The position numbers were made by a program, and so were the translations under genes. A DNA stretch of 64,000 bases, taken from NCBI GenBank assembly GCA_040437565.1, contig JBDOQK010000061.1, positions 62,001-126,000 on the forward strand. Reading direction: 5' to 3'. The notes under the pieces are model-generated. The model was given only the letters and a program-made list of their open reading frames with translations. It was not told where the DNA came from and made no database searches. This stretch comes from Albugo candida. Its lineage: Eukaryota; Oomycota; Peronosporomycetes; Albuginales. Of the stretch, positions 22,238-32,744 are shown in pieces. How positions within the stretch are numbered: position 1 is the first letter of the stretch; each line of letters opens with the position of its first letter.

Positions 22238-23940
22238 CTGCTCTCTAATCTCTCAGAATTGCATCTTTCTGAACAAGGATAACTCACTTGCGTTGCAGAA
22301 TGTAGGATACCTAAATACAATAACGTTGCAATGGACAAAACATACTTTTTTCGTTATCTTCTGTGCCAATTGATATGTAAATCCACCATAAATAGTTCAA
22401 GTGCGCAAACCGGTTTCTATGTGCGATGTATGAAAAAGAGCTGTCCTTTGTTCGCAATCAGTGAAGCAATGCAGGCCAGGCAAGCATATATGTTATGCAA
22501 ACTACTTATGGAGGCTACTACCGCACTATACTTTTCTTGAAAAACCTATAATGTAATAAAGAAATGTTAGGAGCAACTTTTGTGCAAAACGAATGAAAAC
22601 AACTACAATTACGACAAAATGACTAATATTAATTACAGCTAACTACTCACGCTCAATGACATGCTGTTGAAGAGATAAATCTGTGATGACGTAATGAGGT
22701 CATCAATAACCTTCCAGCCCATGCCTCCAATGACGTGGTGAGGTCATCGAGAATCGTTCCAGCACATCCACATCCAATAACGTCATGAGGTCATCAGACA
22801 TCCTTCCAGAACTCCCACATAAACGACGTAATGAGGTCATCCATGACAGTGATCGGGTTCCAATTGACGCGTTGTCTGCATCATCTACAATGGCATAATG
22901 AGGCCACTAGATGCATGTGCTTGGTGCGAATCACCTTCCACTCTTAATTACATACAATTCCCTTCACGATTCGGGATTCTTCTCAAAACGATCGCATAGC
23001 TATCACCTGGTCTTATCCGAAAGAATTTTCCAGAACCGTTGTGCGAGTCTTTACCTTCCGCGTTAGGATCGCCGACTAGATCTTGTTCCACGTTCCAATG
23101 CTTTAATTTCATTGTCAGCGCTTGCAATAGATCTTGGTCCACTTATTCGCCTTCATCCACTTCGATGTTGTCGGTTTCTTCAGTCGAGAAATGCGCCGTG
23201 TTGCCATCTCTTTCCGTTTCTGCTGTCGCCGGTGGACACTGCACCGTATCATTGACGCTGTTGAGTCGCTTTTCCAAGCTTTCAATGGTACATTCGAACA
23301 AAACTATCGGTTTCTTGGCATCTTGTAGCTGGGATGTTTTTGTTACCGGAGTTTCTAGAAATTCCCAACTGTGAGTTTCGATTTCGGCGCTTCAGTGGCG
23401 CACTTTTCGTACGCATGTTGCATTTCCGTTGCCTTTTCCGCCGAGCTGTTTACGACTGTTCTCCAGCCAGGCTTCGAGATCCACAACTTTCATGTTGAGT
23501 CCGCTGATCTCGATCTTTGCATCTTCCAGNNNNNNNNNNNNNNNNNNNNNNNNNNNNNNNNNNNNNNNNNNNNNNNNNNNNNNNNNNNNNNNNNNNNNNN
23601 NNNNNNNNNNNNNNNNNNNNNNNNNNNNNATCAGTGCCATATCCTGTTCATCAGTATTATGATACTGTACTTCATCCCCTCAATCAATGTGAAAATCAGG
23701 ACATTGTCGCTTTGAATGTGAGCTGAGTGAGTCATCTTCACACGCATCGGATGCATATTGGTACGATATACTTGACAATGTTGGGTATACCATCCAAAGG
23801 GTGTGGCGTACAGCACACGGGCATACGGTAGACAATTCGATATGTACATAGCTTTGGCACACCATACTAAATCAGGAGGCATGTGATGGAGTATAAACAT
23901 TGCCAGCTCACAAGTGTCGTTTCCATGATGTCACTGCGTA
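22238..23940 (-). repeat. Dispersed unknown gene/repeat X, copy A
   Basis: Minus-strand copy of a unit that recurs at 46.4-54.2 kb. Read on the minus strand it holds three parts. First comes a 5' part (about 23630-23900) encoding an unidentified region. Next, after a gap (23530-23629), is a region encoding a coiled-coil-like segment (LEDAKIEISGLNMKVVDLEA) followed by an acidic region and ending SYAIVLRRIPNREGN near 22950. Last is a 3' part with five CRE-like palindromes (22687-22906) and an AT-rich tail to about 22238. The plus-strand copy has about 2.1 kb where this copy has the gap, so much may be missing. It is probably a degraded multi-copy gene or an uncharacterised transposon. Confidence 0.6.
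22687..22906. repeat. Array of five CRE-like palindromes
   Basis: TGACGTAATGAGGTCA (22687-22702) and variants at 22731-22746, 22778-22793, 22824-22839 and 22891-22906. The first four are spaced 44-47 bases apart. Each unit has inverted TGAC/GTCA ends. The same array is found in the second copy near 49.6 kb. bZIP (CREB/ATF-type) binding is an inference from the TGACGTCA-like half sites. Confidence 0.7.
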
Positions 23941-24228
23941 TCACTTTGATCAAAAATTGTATCTTGACTGAACACATAGTACTGAAAATAACTACTTCGA
24001 TTAGCACATAATTTTTGTTGTAATTGAGCTGCACGTTATTTGAGATCTCTTCTTTGGTCTTTGAATGTTCGATACTCCCTCTCAATGGATATCAGGCAGC
24101 CCGTCCGCGGTCCAAACGCTTCACATTCGTCAAATACTCATAAAACCGCACTGTTTTTTCTGTTTCTATTACTCGATCCACAAAACATATGCATTCTATC
24201 CAATCAAATTACCGTATTAATATGGAAA

Positions 24229-26655
24229 ATGACAGATTCAGCATTACCAAAAGGATGGACAATTTGTGTGTCTCGGTCCAAGCGAAAGATATATTACTAT
24301 CATCAGGAAACTAACACAGTGCAATGGAGTCGTCCTGGTGACGAAGAAAACTGCAAAAATGACAAAATCGTCAAAAAAACATCAAACAAACGCCAGCGGC
24401 CCAATTCCGATTCGCAGTCGATCGAGTTGCTCATTCGAACTTCACTGAAAGCAGGTTTAAGTGAAATACAAAACGTTTTTATTCCATGGAACCATCAAAT
24501 CTCTGCAATTAATGCGATTATGAAGCATTTACAAAGCGAAAACACAAACAATCGCTTCCTCATACAACACAGCACCGGATCGGGTAAGACAGCAACGATG
24601 TCTGGATTGGTAAGGATTTGAGTAAAGCGGATGAAGAGATGATACACTGACATAATTATTTATGAGTAGGCACATCTGCTGCTTCTGATTGCCGACAAAC
24701 AAGGAGAACGATTTCATACGGTGTTCCTCATCACCGATCGGATTGCACTCGATACTCAGAATCGACTCGCGCTGACAAAATATTTGATGCGGAATGGATT
24801 CTTTGATGTTTTCTATGCCGATAATTCTGACTCACTTGGCCAGTTAATGCAAAAAATGGAGCAGTCAGAGTCGGCTGAAATGCGTCAACGTGTTATTATC
24901 AGCACTGTCCATAAGCTTCAGACATTATTTTCCAACAAAGTTAAAATCGCACAGTACTTTCATTTAGCGGAAAAGGTCACAATGAATAAGTTCAGTCGAA
25001 TCGCTTTTATTACTGACGAAGCACATCGAACTCATACTTCAGACACCAGACAATCGTTAGAGAAATTGGTACAAAGTGCGGAAGGAACCGATGCTTCTAT
25101 TATTGTAAGTTACCACATGCAATTAGTATCGTCTTACTCACCCCAGTTGCAGTTTATTGGTTTCTCGTCGACTCCAAATGTGAAGACTCTATCGTTATTC
25201 GGCACAATAGCTTCTGATTCAAGCTCTCATCCATTTCACTGTTATTCAATTGCCCAAGCGATCAAGGATCAGATCATTATGAATATGCTTCAACATTACT
25301 CCTTGTATCAGATCCAGATGAACAATTTCCACTCACGAGCGGATCCAAGCTTGGAGTCTGTCCATCGTCAAGCACTCGATCAAGTCAGTGAATCAATTCA
25401 TTTTTCAAAAGTCAAAAGTCTTTTGATTGCCAAAAGCTTTACAGAGGCTCAAGCTCGGTATCCAAAAGCCAAGGTGAGGATTGAATATTAAGGCTACGGG
25501 CCCGTTCTAATGTAGTTTCCCATGCACCAAGGCAATGGTTGTAGCCCGTAGTAGGAAAGATGTCATCACGTATCACCAGCTTTTGCAGCAGTACTCATCA
25601 GTAACGTACGTTCTGCATCGATTCGGTCTCGCAACGTTCTCATTTTTTGTGCTTGAACGATTAGGAAGTGCAATTGGCGAATCTATGCAGCATTCAGTGG
25701 GACATTCGAATTGAATTCTGAATCAATTTTTGTGACCGAAAAAAGTATTAATGGACCGGAAACGCTCGACACAGCGAGCGTGATTATCGTTTGTGATAAA
25801 TTGGAAACTGGGTACAATAATCCAAATCTGACGTCTCTGTTCCTCGATCGTCCAATACGGAATAGTGCACGAATGGTGCAGGTCATCTCGCGAATCAATC
25901 GCAAGGCTCAAGGTACATTCTCATTCACCCATTTGCTCGGGCACTCTCATTTCTTTTCGATAGGCAAACAAAGTGTCAATATCATCGACTTTTCCAATCA
26001 TCCCGCACGAATTCGCTTGGCATTTGCTCACTATTGGACATCATTTTCTATTGAGAACACCTCACACACACTAAAGCTTCAATTAAAGAGTGCTGTATGT
26101 GTCGTGGCGGACCTCCTTCCTGATTTACTGCTCTCAAAAGAAGACCACATGGAACACATTTTGGGGAAAATTCTGAAGCTTGAACGCGATCCATTCCATC
26201 AAATACGTAACGCAATGGACGAAATCGTAACCTCTTATGTCCAATTGAAATCGCAAGAAGATTCGATTATGTCGCTATGGCTATCGGAAGCTGATTTCTG
26301 CAGAATGGAAAAGCTGCATGCGCTTTTGGAAGGGTTTTTGAGGGAAAACAGTGCTAAAGAATGCAACAAATATGAAATGAATGAAGAATGCAGCTCTAAA
26401 ATTGACGGTATTGTCAATGTATTCTCTGGCGCTATTTATCCCGAGTCATTGCTCGCTCTTGCGCGAATAAAAGATGTCAATGATTTGATTCGTTTTGGTG
26501 AGAACGCATTGCAACGATGGGATAGAATGGAAGCTATTGACTTTATAGTTGTTGCACGCTCTTTGGTCGGAAATGGAACGGGTGATGTGAATACAAAAAC
26601 GAAGCTTTTGGATCTTTTGAATTCGTTGCGCGTGAAACATCAATCCTCTTTTTAG
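24229..26655 (+). CDS. WW-domain/type I restriction (HsdR)-like helicase fusion
   Basis: Six exons give an uninterrupted 716-residue protein: 24229-24609, 24670-25104, 25153-25473, 25532-25605, 25665-25912 and 25964-26655. All introns are GT-AG and 48-60 bases long. Residues about 5-36 form a WW domain (LPKGWTICVSRSKRKIYYYH, then TVQWSRPG). A basic linker with a nuclear-localisation look (TSNKRQRPNS) follows. Then come superfamily-2 helicase motifs in HsdR order: HSTGSGKTATM (Walker A), VFLITDRIALDTQ, ISTVHKLQ, FITDEAHRTH (DEAH box), FIGFSSTP, AMVVARSRKDVITYHQLL, YAAFSGTF, VIIVCDKLETGYNNP, LFLDRP and MVQVISRINRKAQG. The last 200 residues are helical. The HsdR N-terminal nuclease domain is absent, so DNA cleavage is not expected. 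An ATP-driven DNA translocase or remodeller recruited to a Pro-rich partner is a plausible inference. The start ATG at 24229 precedes MTDSALPKGW. Confidence 0.85.
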
Positions 26656-26764
26656 TGTGTTTACACAACTCAGGAATTGGGTATACGTAATATATTCTAA
26701 TTATAGTACTATACGTGTAAATTTGTAACGGAATCGCATTGAAAAAAAGATTCAAAGCGAAAAA

Positions 26765-28463
26765 ATGTCCGCGTTCCAAAAAGTATTTGATTGTATAGCT
26801 CTTCTGACTGTTTTCCTGATTCTATCAGGTAGTGCGACGAAAGGGGATGAAAGCGCACGTGTACTTGTTTTCTCTAATAGAAAAGTATATTTCCACGCGA
26901 CAGAATCAAATTCGAGACAGGAAATGTCCACATTTGACCTGTATAAGATCATACAGGAATCGATAGGATTTGGAGGGTATACAACATACACTGGACAGAA
27001 TGAGATTGAAGTGAATGCTCCTATTATTGCCGATGTCTTTGAGAACGCAAAGATCCAAGGATTGATACACATTGAAGGCGATTTATCAGATATATTGGGT
27101 CGCGTCCAGTCGGTATTAAGTCAACAGAATTTGGACGTGTTTTGTGAAACTTACGCACTTAAAAACACAGAGTACAATCGACGCATTAATGAAGAACTGA
27201 TCAAAGGCGCAAGTCATCAAGACGGCTTTTATTGTTCTGAAGACGGAAATGTACAAATCTGTGACGAAAGTGGGACCGAAATGGCGATTGGAAACGAAAG
27301 AGTGCGCAATAAAAGAAGTGAAGTACGCAATGTATACGGGGAAGACTGGGGTCAGGAGGATCAGCTTGCCAAAGAACTCGTCCAGATCGAAGATATTGTC
27401 AGTCTTCCCACAATGAAGAGACTCTTCTTCATGCAGATCTCAGGTCTCAAGTCACTGAATCCAGAAGTAAGAGAATCTGCTTCTCAAATCATAGTGGAAG
27501 CTCTTGCAGCCATTCTGGTCAAATTCGCGCAAGAAAGCAATGTCATCAACATCTATATCACAACGGGACAAGTGGAAGTATCTCATCAAAAGGGAGAACG
27601 CATGGCTTTTGCTCGACGTAATTTGCTCACATTCGATGACCTCGCCGGTAGCAGTTCCGGTAACGCTTCCTCGCATCAAAATCAAACCACAAGCGAAATC
27701 ACACTCGAAGAAATTGCTAATTTCCAGATTGTGCTTTGGACGGCTATTATTTTGGCATTTATCTTATTCGGAATCATTGGTGCCATGCTCAATCTTAGCA
27801 CATCGCGTGACAGCCTTCTCCACGTCAAATTCGTTGCCAATGCGNNNNNNNNNNNNNNNNNNNNNNNNNNNNNNNNNNNNNNNNNNNNNNNNNNNNNNNN
27901 NNNNNNNNNNNNNNNNNNNNNNNNNNNNNNNNNNNNNNNNNNNNTGGGGTCAGGAGGATCAGCTTGCCAAAGAACTCGTCCAGATCGAAGATATTGTCAG
28001 TCTTCCCACAATGAAGAGACTCTTCTTCATGCAGATCTCAGGTCTCAAGTCACTGAATCCAGAAGTAAGAGAATCTGCTTCTCAAATCATAGTGGAAGCT
28101 CTTGCAGCCATTCTGGTCAAATTCGCGCAAGAAAGCAATGTCATCAACATCTATATCACAACGGGACAAGTGGAAGTATCTCATCAAAAGGGAGAACGCA
28201 TGGCTTTTGCTCGACGTAATTTGCTCACATTCGATGACCTCGCCGGTAGCAGTTCCGGTAACGCTTCCTCGCATCAAAATCAAACCACAAGCGAAATCAC
28301 ACTCGAAGAAATTGCTAATTTCCAGATTGTGCTTTGGACGGCTATTATTTTGGCATTTATCTTATTCGGAATCATTGGTGCCATGCTCAATCTTAGCACA
28401 TCGCGTGACAGCCTTCTCCACGTCAAATTCGTTGCCAATGCGAGCCACCGCAAAACAGACTGA
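26765..28463 (+). CDS. ATP6AP2 (renin receptor)-like V-ATPase accessory protein
   Basis: The ATG at 26765 starts a signal peptide (FDCIALLTVFLILSGSATKG). A luminal domain of about 290 residues follows, then one membrane segment (FQIVLWTAIILAFILFGIIG) and a short tail reading LNLSTSRDSLLHVKF and ending SHRKTD. The pattern of one C-terminal helix followed by a conserved D-S-L/I-(L/I)-(H/Y) tail resembles ATP6AP2, which helps assemble the V-ATPase in the ER and Golgi. The luminal part is too diverged to prove it. A 498-base stretch is duplicated exactly around the gap 27845-27944 (27347-27844 and 27945-28442). The real protein is probably about 366 residues, made from the first copy plus the last codons. 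It lies 110 bases downstream of the helicase gene. Confidence 0.55.
27347..28442. repeat. Exact 498-base duplication flanking a gap
   Basis: 27347-27844 and 27945-28442 appear identical, separated only by 100 N, and they repeat coding sequence of the same gene. This is an unmerged contig overlap rather than a biological duplication. Confidence 0.9.
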
Positions 28464-28649
28464 GAATAAGAGTGCTTGTATGTGTGGCAAAAATATCAAG
28501 AACCTGATTCGCTTAAAGTCTTTATTTTGCCGGATAGCAGACTGTCATTCAGCTTTGTTATATCCAATCTCATAACGATATGCACGCTATTTATACCCAA
28601 TCAGAACGACCTTGAAGTACAAGTGCAAATAACATTTTGTGGAGCAAAA

Positions 28650-30887
28650 ATGGGTGTCGCGGGTCTTTTGCCTCTGTTGAGAAGCGTCATTGATCACGTG
28701 AATATTTCCAAATACACCGGAAAAACGATCGGAATTGACGCGTGTGGGTGGATATACAGAGGCGCTTATGCGTGCGCAGAGCAACTGATAGCAGCGGAAG
28801 AAACAGACATGTACGAGCTATACTTGAAGTATACGTGCCATGTTGTGATGAGGATATACAGATACTTGAACTTCAGTATACAGCAAATCAGTCTCTTACA
28901 TAAACATCAGATTACACCCATTTTCGTATTTGATGGCGCTCCGGTTCNNNNNNNNNNNNNNNNNNNNNNNNNNNNNNNNNNNNNNNNNNNNNNNNNNNNN
29001 NNNNNNNNNNNNNNNNNNNNNNNNNNNNNNNNNNNNNNNNNNNNNNNAGCAAATCAGTCTCTTACATAAACATCAGATTACACCCATTTTCGTATTTGAT
29101 GGCGCTCCGGTTCCTGCAAAAGCTGACACGCAAGCGATGCGAAATAGGTGCTGTTTGCAATTGATATGAATCGCGAGGGGATGTATGACGAATCAGTGTG
29201 GTTAGAACGAGAAATATGTGGAAAGAGAGAGCGCTAACTAGCAGAAAATCGAATGAATTGGATGAGAAAACAAAGCGGTCGTTCACACAGGCTGTCTCCG
29301 TCACAAATGAAATGAAACTCCGACTTATTAATGTTCTTCGCGAAATGAATGTTCAGTATATTGTGGCGCCGTATGAAGCAGATGCACAATTGGCATTTCT
29401 CTCTCGGATGAAAATTGTGGATGCAGTGATATCGGAAGATTCGGATTGTATTCCGTATGGATGTCGTACGGTATGTTGTCGGGTCGAATTGGATGAAAAG
29501 CCTTATAATATCTTTAGATACTATTCAAATGGAGCGGTGATGGATGGGCAAGTGAGCTGAAAAAGAGATTCTTAGGAGCAAATGAGGATTTATGCTTTGT
29601 GAAATGGACCGAAGAAATGGTACGTTTTTGTAGGAAGGATTTTGTGGTTTTCGACTAATAGCTGTGGTGTAGTTTGTTGTATTTTGTGCGCTTTGCGGAT
29701 GCGATTATTGTCCAAGTCTTCCGGGAATTGGAGCCATAACAGCTTACAAGTATGTCAACACCTTTATCACGGCTCCAGATGTACGTGATGCACTATCTGT
29801 TGGCTAAAACTGATGCCTTTCGTCTCTTTTAGATTCTTCAGGAGCTCAAGCGATCGGAAAAGAATCAGTTGCCACCAGACTACGACCAAAAACTGTATGC
29901 GGCTATCATCACGTATCGTCATCACTTAGTTTTTGATCCGAGGCAACAAGTAAGTCCTTCGAAAAACGTGTCAGCCAAATCGATTGTATTGCTTTTTTTG
30001 TGTAGAAGCTGCGCTTATTGAATGCACTCGATCAGTCCAGTGATATTGTCGCATTATTAGGCTCTGATCTTCGCTTTCTCGGTGATGTGGCAATGCGTCA
30101 TGAGGTTGCTGCATCCATTGCAAGTGCAATTATTCATCCGATTACGCACGAAACGTACTCATGGATTGATGCATCACGACAAGAAGAGGAAGCTACAAAT
30201 TGCGGAGCAGAGGTATCCAATCAATCCTATTCAACACATTCAGCGGAAGGGAGTGTTGGCGGTGTCACAACCGAATCAGAGAACGAAGCTCCTCCGGCAC
30301 GGGAGAACACCCCACTACAACGCTCGTATCAGTCAGAATTGACGCCACAATCGCCGTTGAAACAGAAAAGTGAGACCAAATTCCAACCTGTCCTTGATTC
30401 ACTTCTCGGATCATCTGCCCATATTTTGGATTTCAGGAGTCCGAAAGTGAGCGATCACTTTCATTCATTGGTGTCCAATAGCTCCATTTCGCAACAGTAT
30501 CGATCGGATGCACAAGTGGATATCAAACAGTACGAAAGCAAATCAATTCGAACGCTAAGTAAAAGCTCTTGCACTCTGATAAAGAAAACAGAACACGGAT
30601 CGAAAAGCGGTTTTGAGGGTGAGATACTCTGTCGAATCGATTTGAAGAGGAAAATGCAGTTGTCGGCAACGGATCGAACGATAGATTTGAAAGCGAAACG
30701 ACTTTGTGCGCGTGAAAATTCACCAATTCCCAAACAAAATCGAATTCAGAACACATTCAAAGAGGAAGAGCGCATTGACACGGAGACAGACTGTATCGTT
30801 GAATGGGAAGACTTCCAAGCTCCACCCAAAGCGATTTGTGTCGAAGAGAAATGGGATCGCATTCTTTGCGTCGATGAAGAAAACTGA
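28650..30887 (+). CDS. EXO1: Exonuclease 1 (EXO1), XPG/FEN family nuclease
   Basis: 5'-3' DNA exonuclease and flap endonuclease acting in mismatch repair and double-strand break resection in the nucleus. The ATG at 28650 gives the invariant start MGVAGLLPLLRS. The N-region continues with IGIDACGWIYRGA and PIFVFDGAPVPAK (catalytic Asp residues). The I-region has IVAPYEADAQLAFL and VISEDSD. After introns comes CGCDYCPSLPGIGAITAYK, the helix-two-turn-helix. The C-terminal tail (about 29980-30887) is Ser-rich and polar, as in other EXO1 proteins, where it recruits mismatch-repair factors. The short introns are GT-AG. A 66-base exact overlap around the gap 28948-29047 duplicates the VFDGAP segment artificially. 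The stop is TGA at 30885-30887, and TIM50 converges 84 bases downstream. Confidence 0.92.
28882..29113. repeat. 66-base exact overlap flanking a gap
   Basis: 28882-28947 equals 29048-29113, on the two sides of a 100-N gap in EXO1. It is an assembly overlap. Confidence 0.85.
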
Positions 30888-30971
30888 TTGTTTGATGCGG
30901 ATTCGGTTTCTTCATCTCAATTGTTGCGAATGGAATAAACTTTTTCAATCAAATTACTGGTTTCTACGCAC

Positions 30972-32335
30972 TCATCCGATGGAAGGAGAAGCTGGCGGAG
31001 GTCGATGTGATAATCGACCACGAATAAATCCTCCAAATCCTTTCTGCTTTGCCTGTTCCTTTTCTTTCTCAAGCTGATACAATCGAGCGCCATATTTACT
31101 CGGCAAATCGCGCAACACACCATCTTCGTCACGAAACTCGGCCAAGACTTGACGGAAATCCTTTACGCGTTCTGAAGCCAGCGCTTTGAGAAATGGAATC
31201 AAGTCTTTCAGCTCATGATCGTCTCGGTCTCGTGCATTGGCAAACGGCTTGATTGGAACTGCATTCTCCGGCTGAAGCTGATACGCTGCTGGATCATCGT
31301 CGAGTAAGACGACTTGCTTCAAGTCTCGATTGAGCTTGGATAGATCCTACGGCACATCACGTCACCAATATTTTCCAGACGAAATCGACGCTCTTCTCAC
31401 CTTGACACGAGATCCATTCAAGTATCGAGTCGCGTCACGGGAGAGAACATGAAGAACGCATTGCTACATCGCATTATATGAAAACCAGCTTCGAAATCAA
31501 AGCAGCGATACCTTTGGATCCAACTTCATGACAATTTCTTCGGCCATATAATTCTCAGAAAATATGACAATTTCGTAAAACTGGAAATACGAACGTATCA
31601 GAGACAATCGATAAATGGGATCCATTCAGCAAACCTGACACAATGTCTCGAGGAATTCATCGACTCCCGGTCGTTTCGCATGACGCCATCCATGTTTGCG
31701 CTACATTCTATCGGTTAAAAGACTAGGAAAAGAATCCGCACTCAACGTACGCTCCACTCTGAATGAACAAGTGTGTCTTCCAAATCCAAGACGAGCACAG
31801 GCACTGGCGGTGTATTTGGTGGAACTTGAGGTATAGGCCAATCCTACATGACACAGATGGAATGAGCACCGAATATCACTTCTAAAGCCTGGCGTACGGG
31901 AAGAAGCTTGGAACGGGAAGGGTCTGTGATCGGTCGAATCCAATCGGCGATTTTGTCGGCGGAATAGCGATACAATTCCCCGAGCGGCGTCTGATTCAAT
32001 TGGTGTCTCACTTTGGTCTTTACGTCGTCGTCCAGCACGTAAAACCACACAATGGAGCCAGAGATACTTCCGACGATGAGCCCAAGTGATATTTTTGATG
32101 GCAGAGACGTTGTACGGACAGTTTGGCCGCCGATATTGGCTTTAGCATTTCCGGCTTCGTTTCGGCTTTGAGCGCAGTTTTGACGACGCAATTGACGTGG
32201 AATTACGACAAGAGGGATGTCGCGATCGATTGCTCGGTGAATTTCCTTTCCATTCTCATTGGAATTCGTAAAACGACGAGCATTTCTCAGAAAGCGAACT
32301 GCTTCATATCGCCGGCGAACGAATTGGTGCAACAT
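30972..32335 (-). CDS. TIM50: Mitochondrial import translocase subunit TIM50
   Basis: Receptor subunit of the TIM23 presequence translocase in the inner mitochondrial membrane. The ATG at 32335 starts a basic presequence-like N-terminus (MLHQFVRRRYEAVRFLRNAR). A membrane segment (SLGLIVGSISGSIVWFYVL) follows. After an intron comes the FCP1/NIF-like intermembrane-space domain: VPVLVLDLEDTLVHSEWS, then HGWRHAKRPGVDEFLETL, FYEIVIFSENYMAEEI, HVLSRDATRYLNGSRVKDLS and LKQVVLLDDDPAAYQLQPEN. The phosphatase signature DxDx(T/V) reads DLEDT, so the second Asp is Glu, as is usual for TIM50, which acts as a binding domain. The C-terminal helix is Lys/Glu-rich. At least five exons with short introns are present. 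The stop is TGA at 30972-30974. Confidence 0.9.
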
Positions 32336-32366
32336 TCAGCTCTGCGAATTTGGTGACCAATCGGTT

Positions 32367-32582
32367 GCTTGCATGTGACACGAAGGTGAAAAAGACTCTA
32401 GATTTGGAGTGAATCGCGAAGAAGNNNNNNNNNNNNNNNNNNNNNNNNNNNNNNNNNNNNNNNNNNNNNNNNNNNNNNNNNNNNNNNNNNNNNNNNNNNN
32501 NNNNNNNNNNNNNNNNNNNNNNNNGCTTGCATGTGACACGAAGGTGAAAAAGACTCTAGATTTGGAGTGAATCGCGAAGAAG
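32367..32582. repeat. 58-base overlap flanking a gap
   Basis: 32367-32424 recurs exactly at 32525-32582 across a 100-N gap in the region between TIM50 and the kinase gene. It is an assembly overlap. Confidence 0.8.
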
Positions 32583-32744
32583 AGTATGGTGTTGATGTCC
32601 ACATTGCACAATTGTGACTCGTATTGGTATTAGTGATGCGGTACGCTTTATAGGAAGCATACAGCTGTGGTTTTAATGCAACGCAGAACGCTACAGTGGC
32701 CAAATTTTCAGCCATTTGCATGTGGGAGGTTGGGACGCATTCTA

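Noticed and set aside
22687-22906. Telomeric or centromeric satellite
   Set aside because: Only five units are present and they are tied to the end of a dispersed coding repeat, not a long array.
24229-26655. A bacterial contaminant or a working restriction-modification system
   Set aside because: The gene has five spliceosomal introns and a WW domain. No methylase (HsdM) or specificity (HsdS) gene lies nearby, and the nuclease domain is missing.
27347-28442. Biological tandem duplication within the ATP6AP2-like gene
   Set aside because: The copies appear identical and are separated only by a 100-N gap, as at several other gaps, so an assembly overlap is the simpler explanation.
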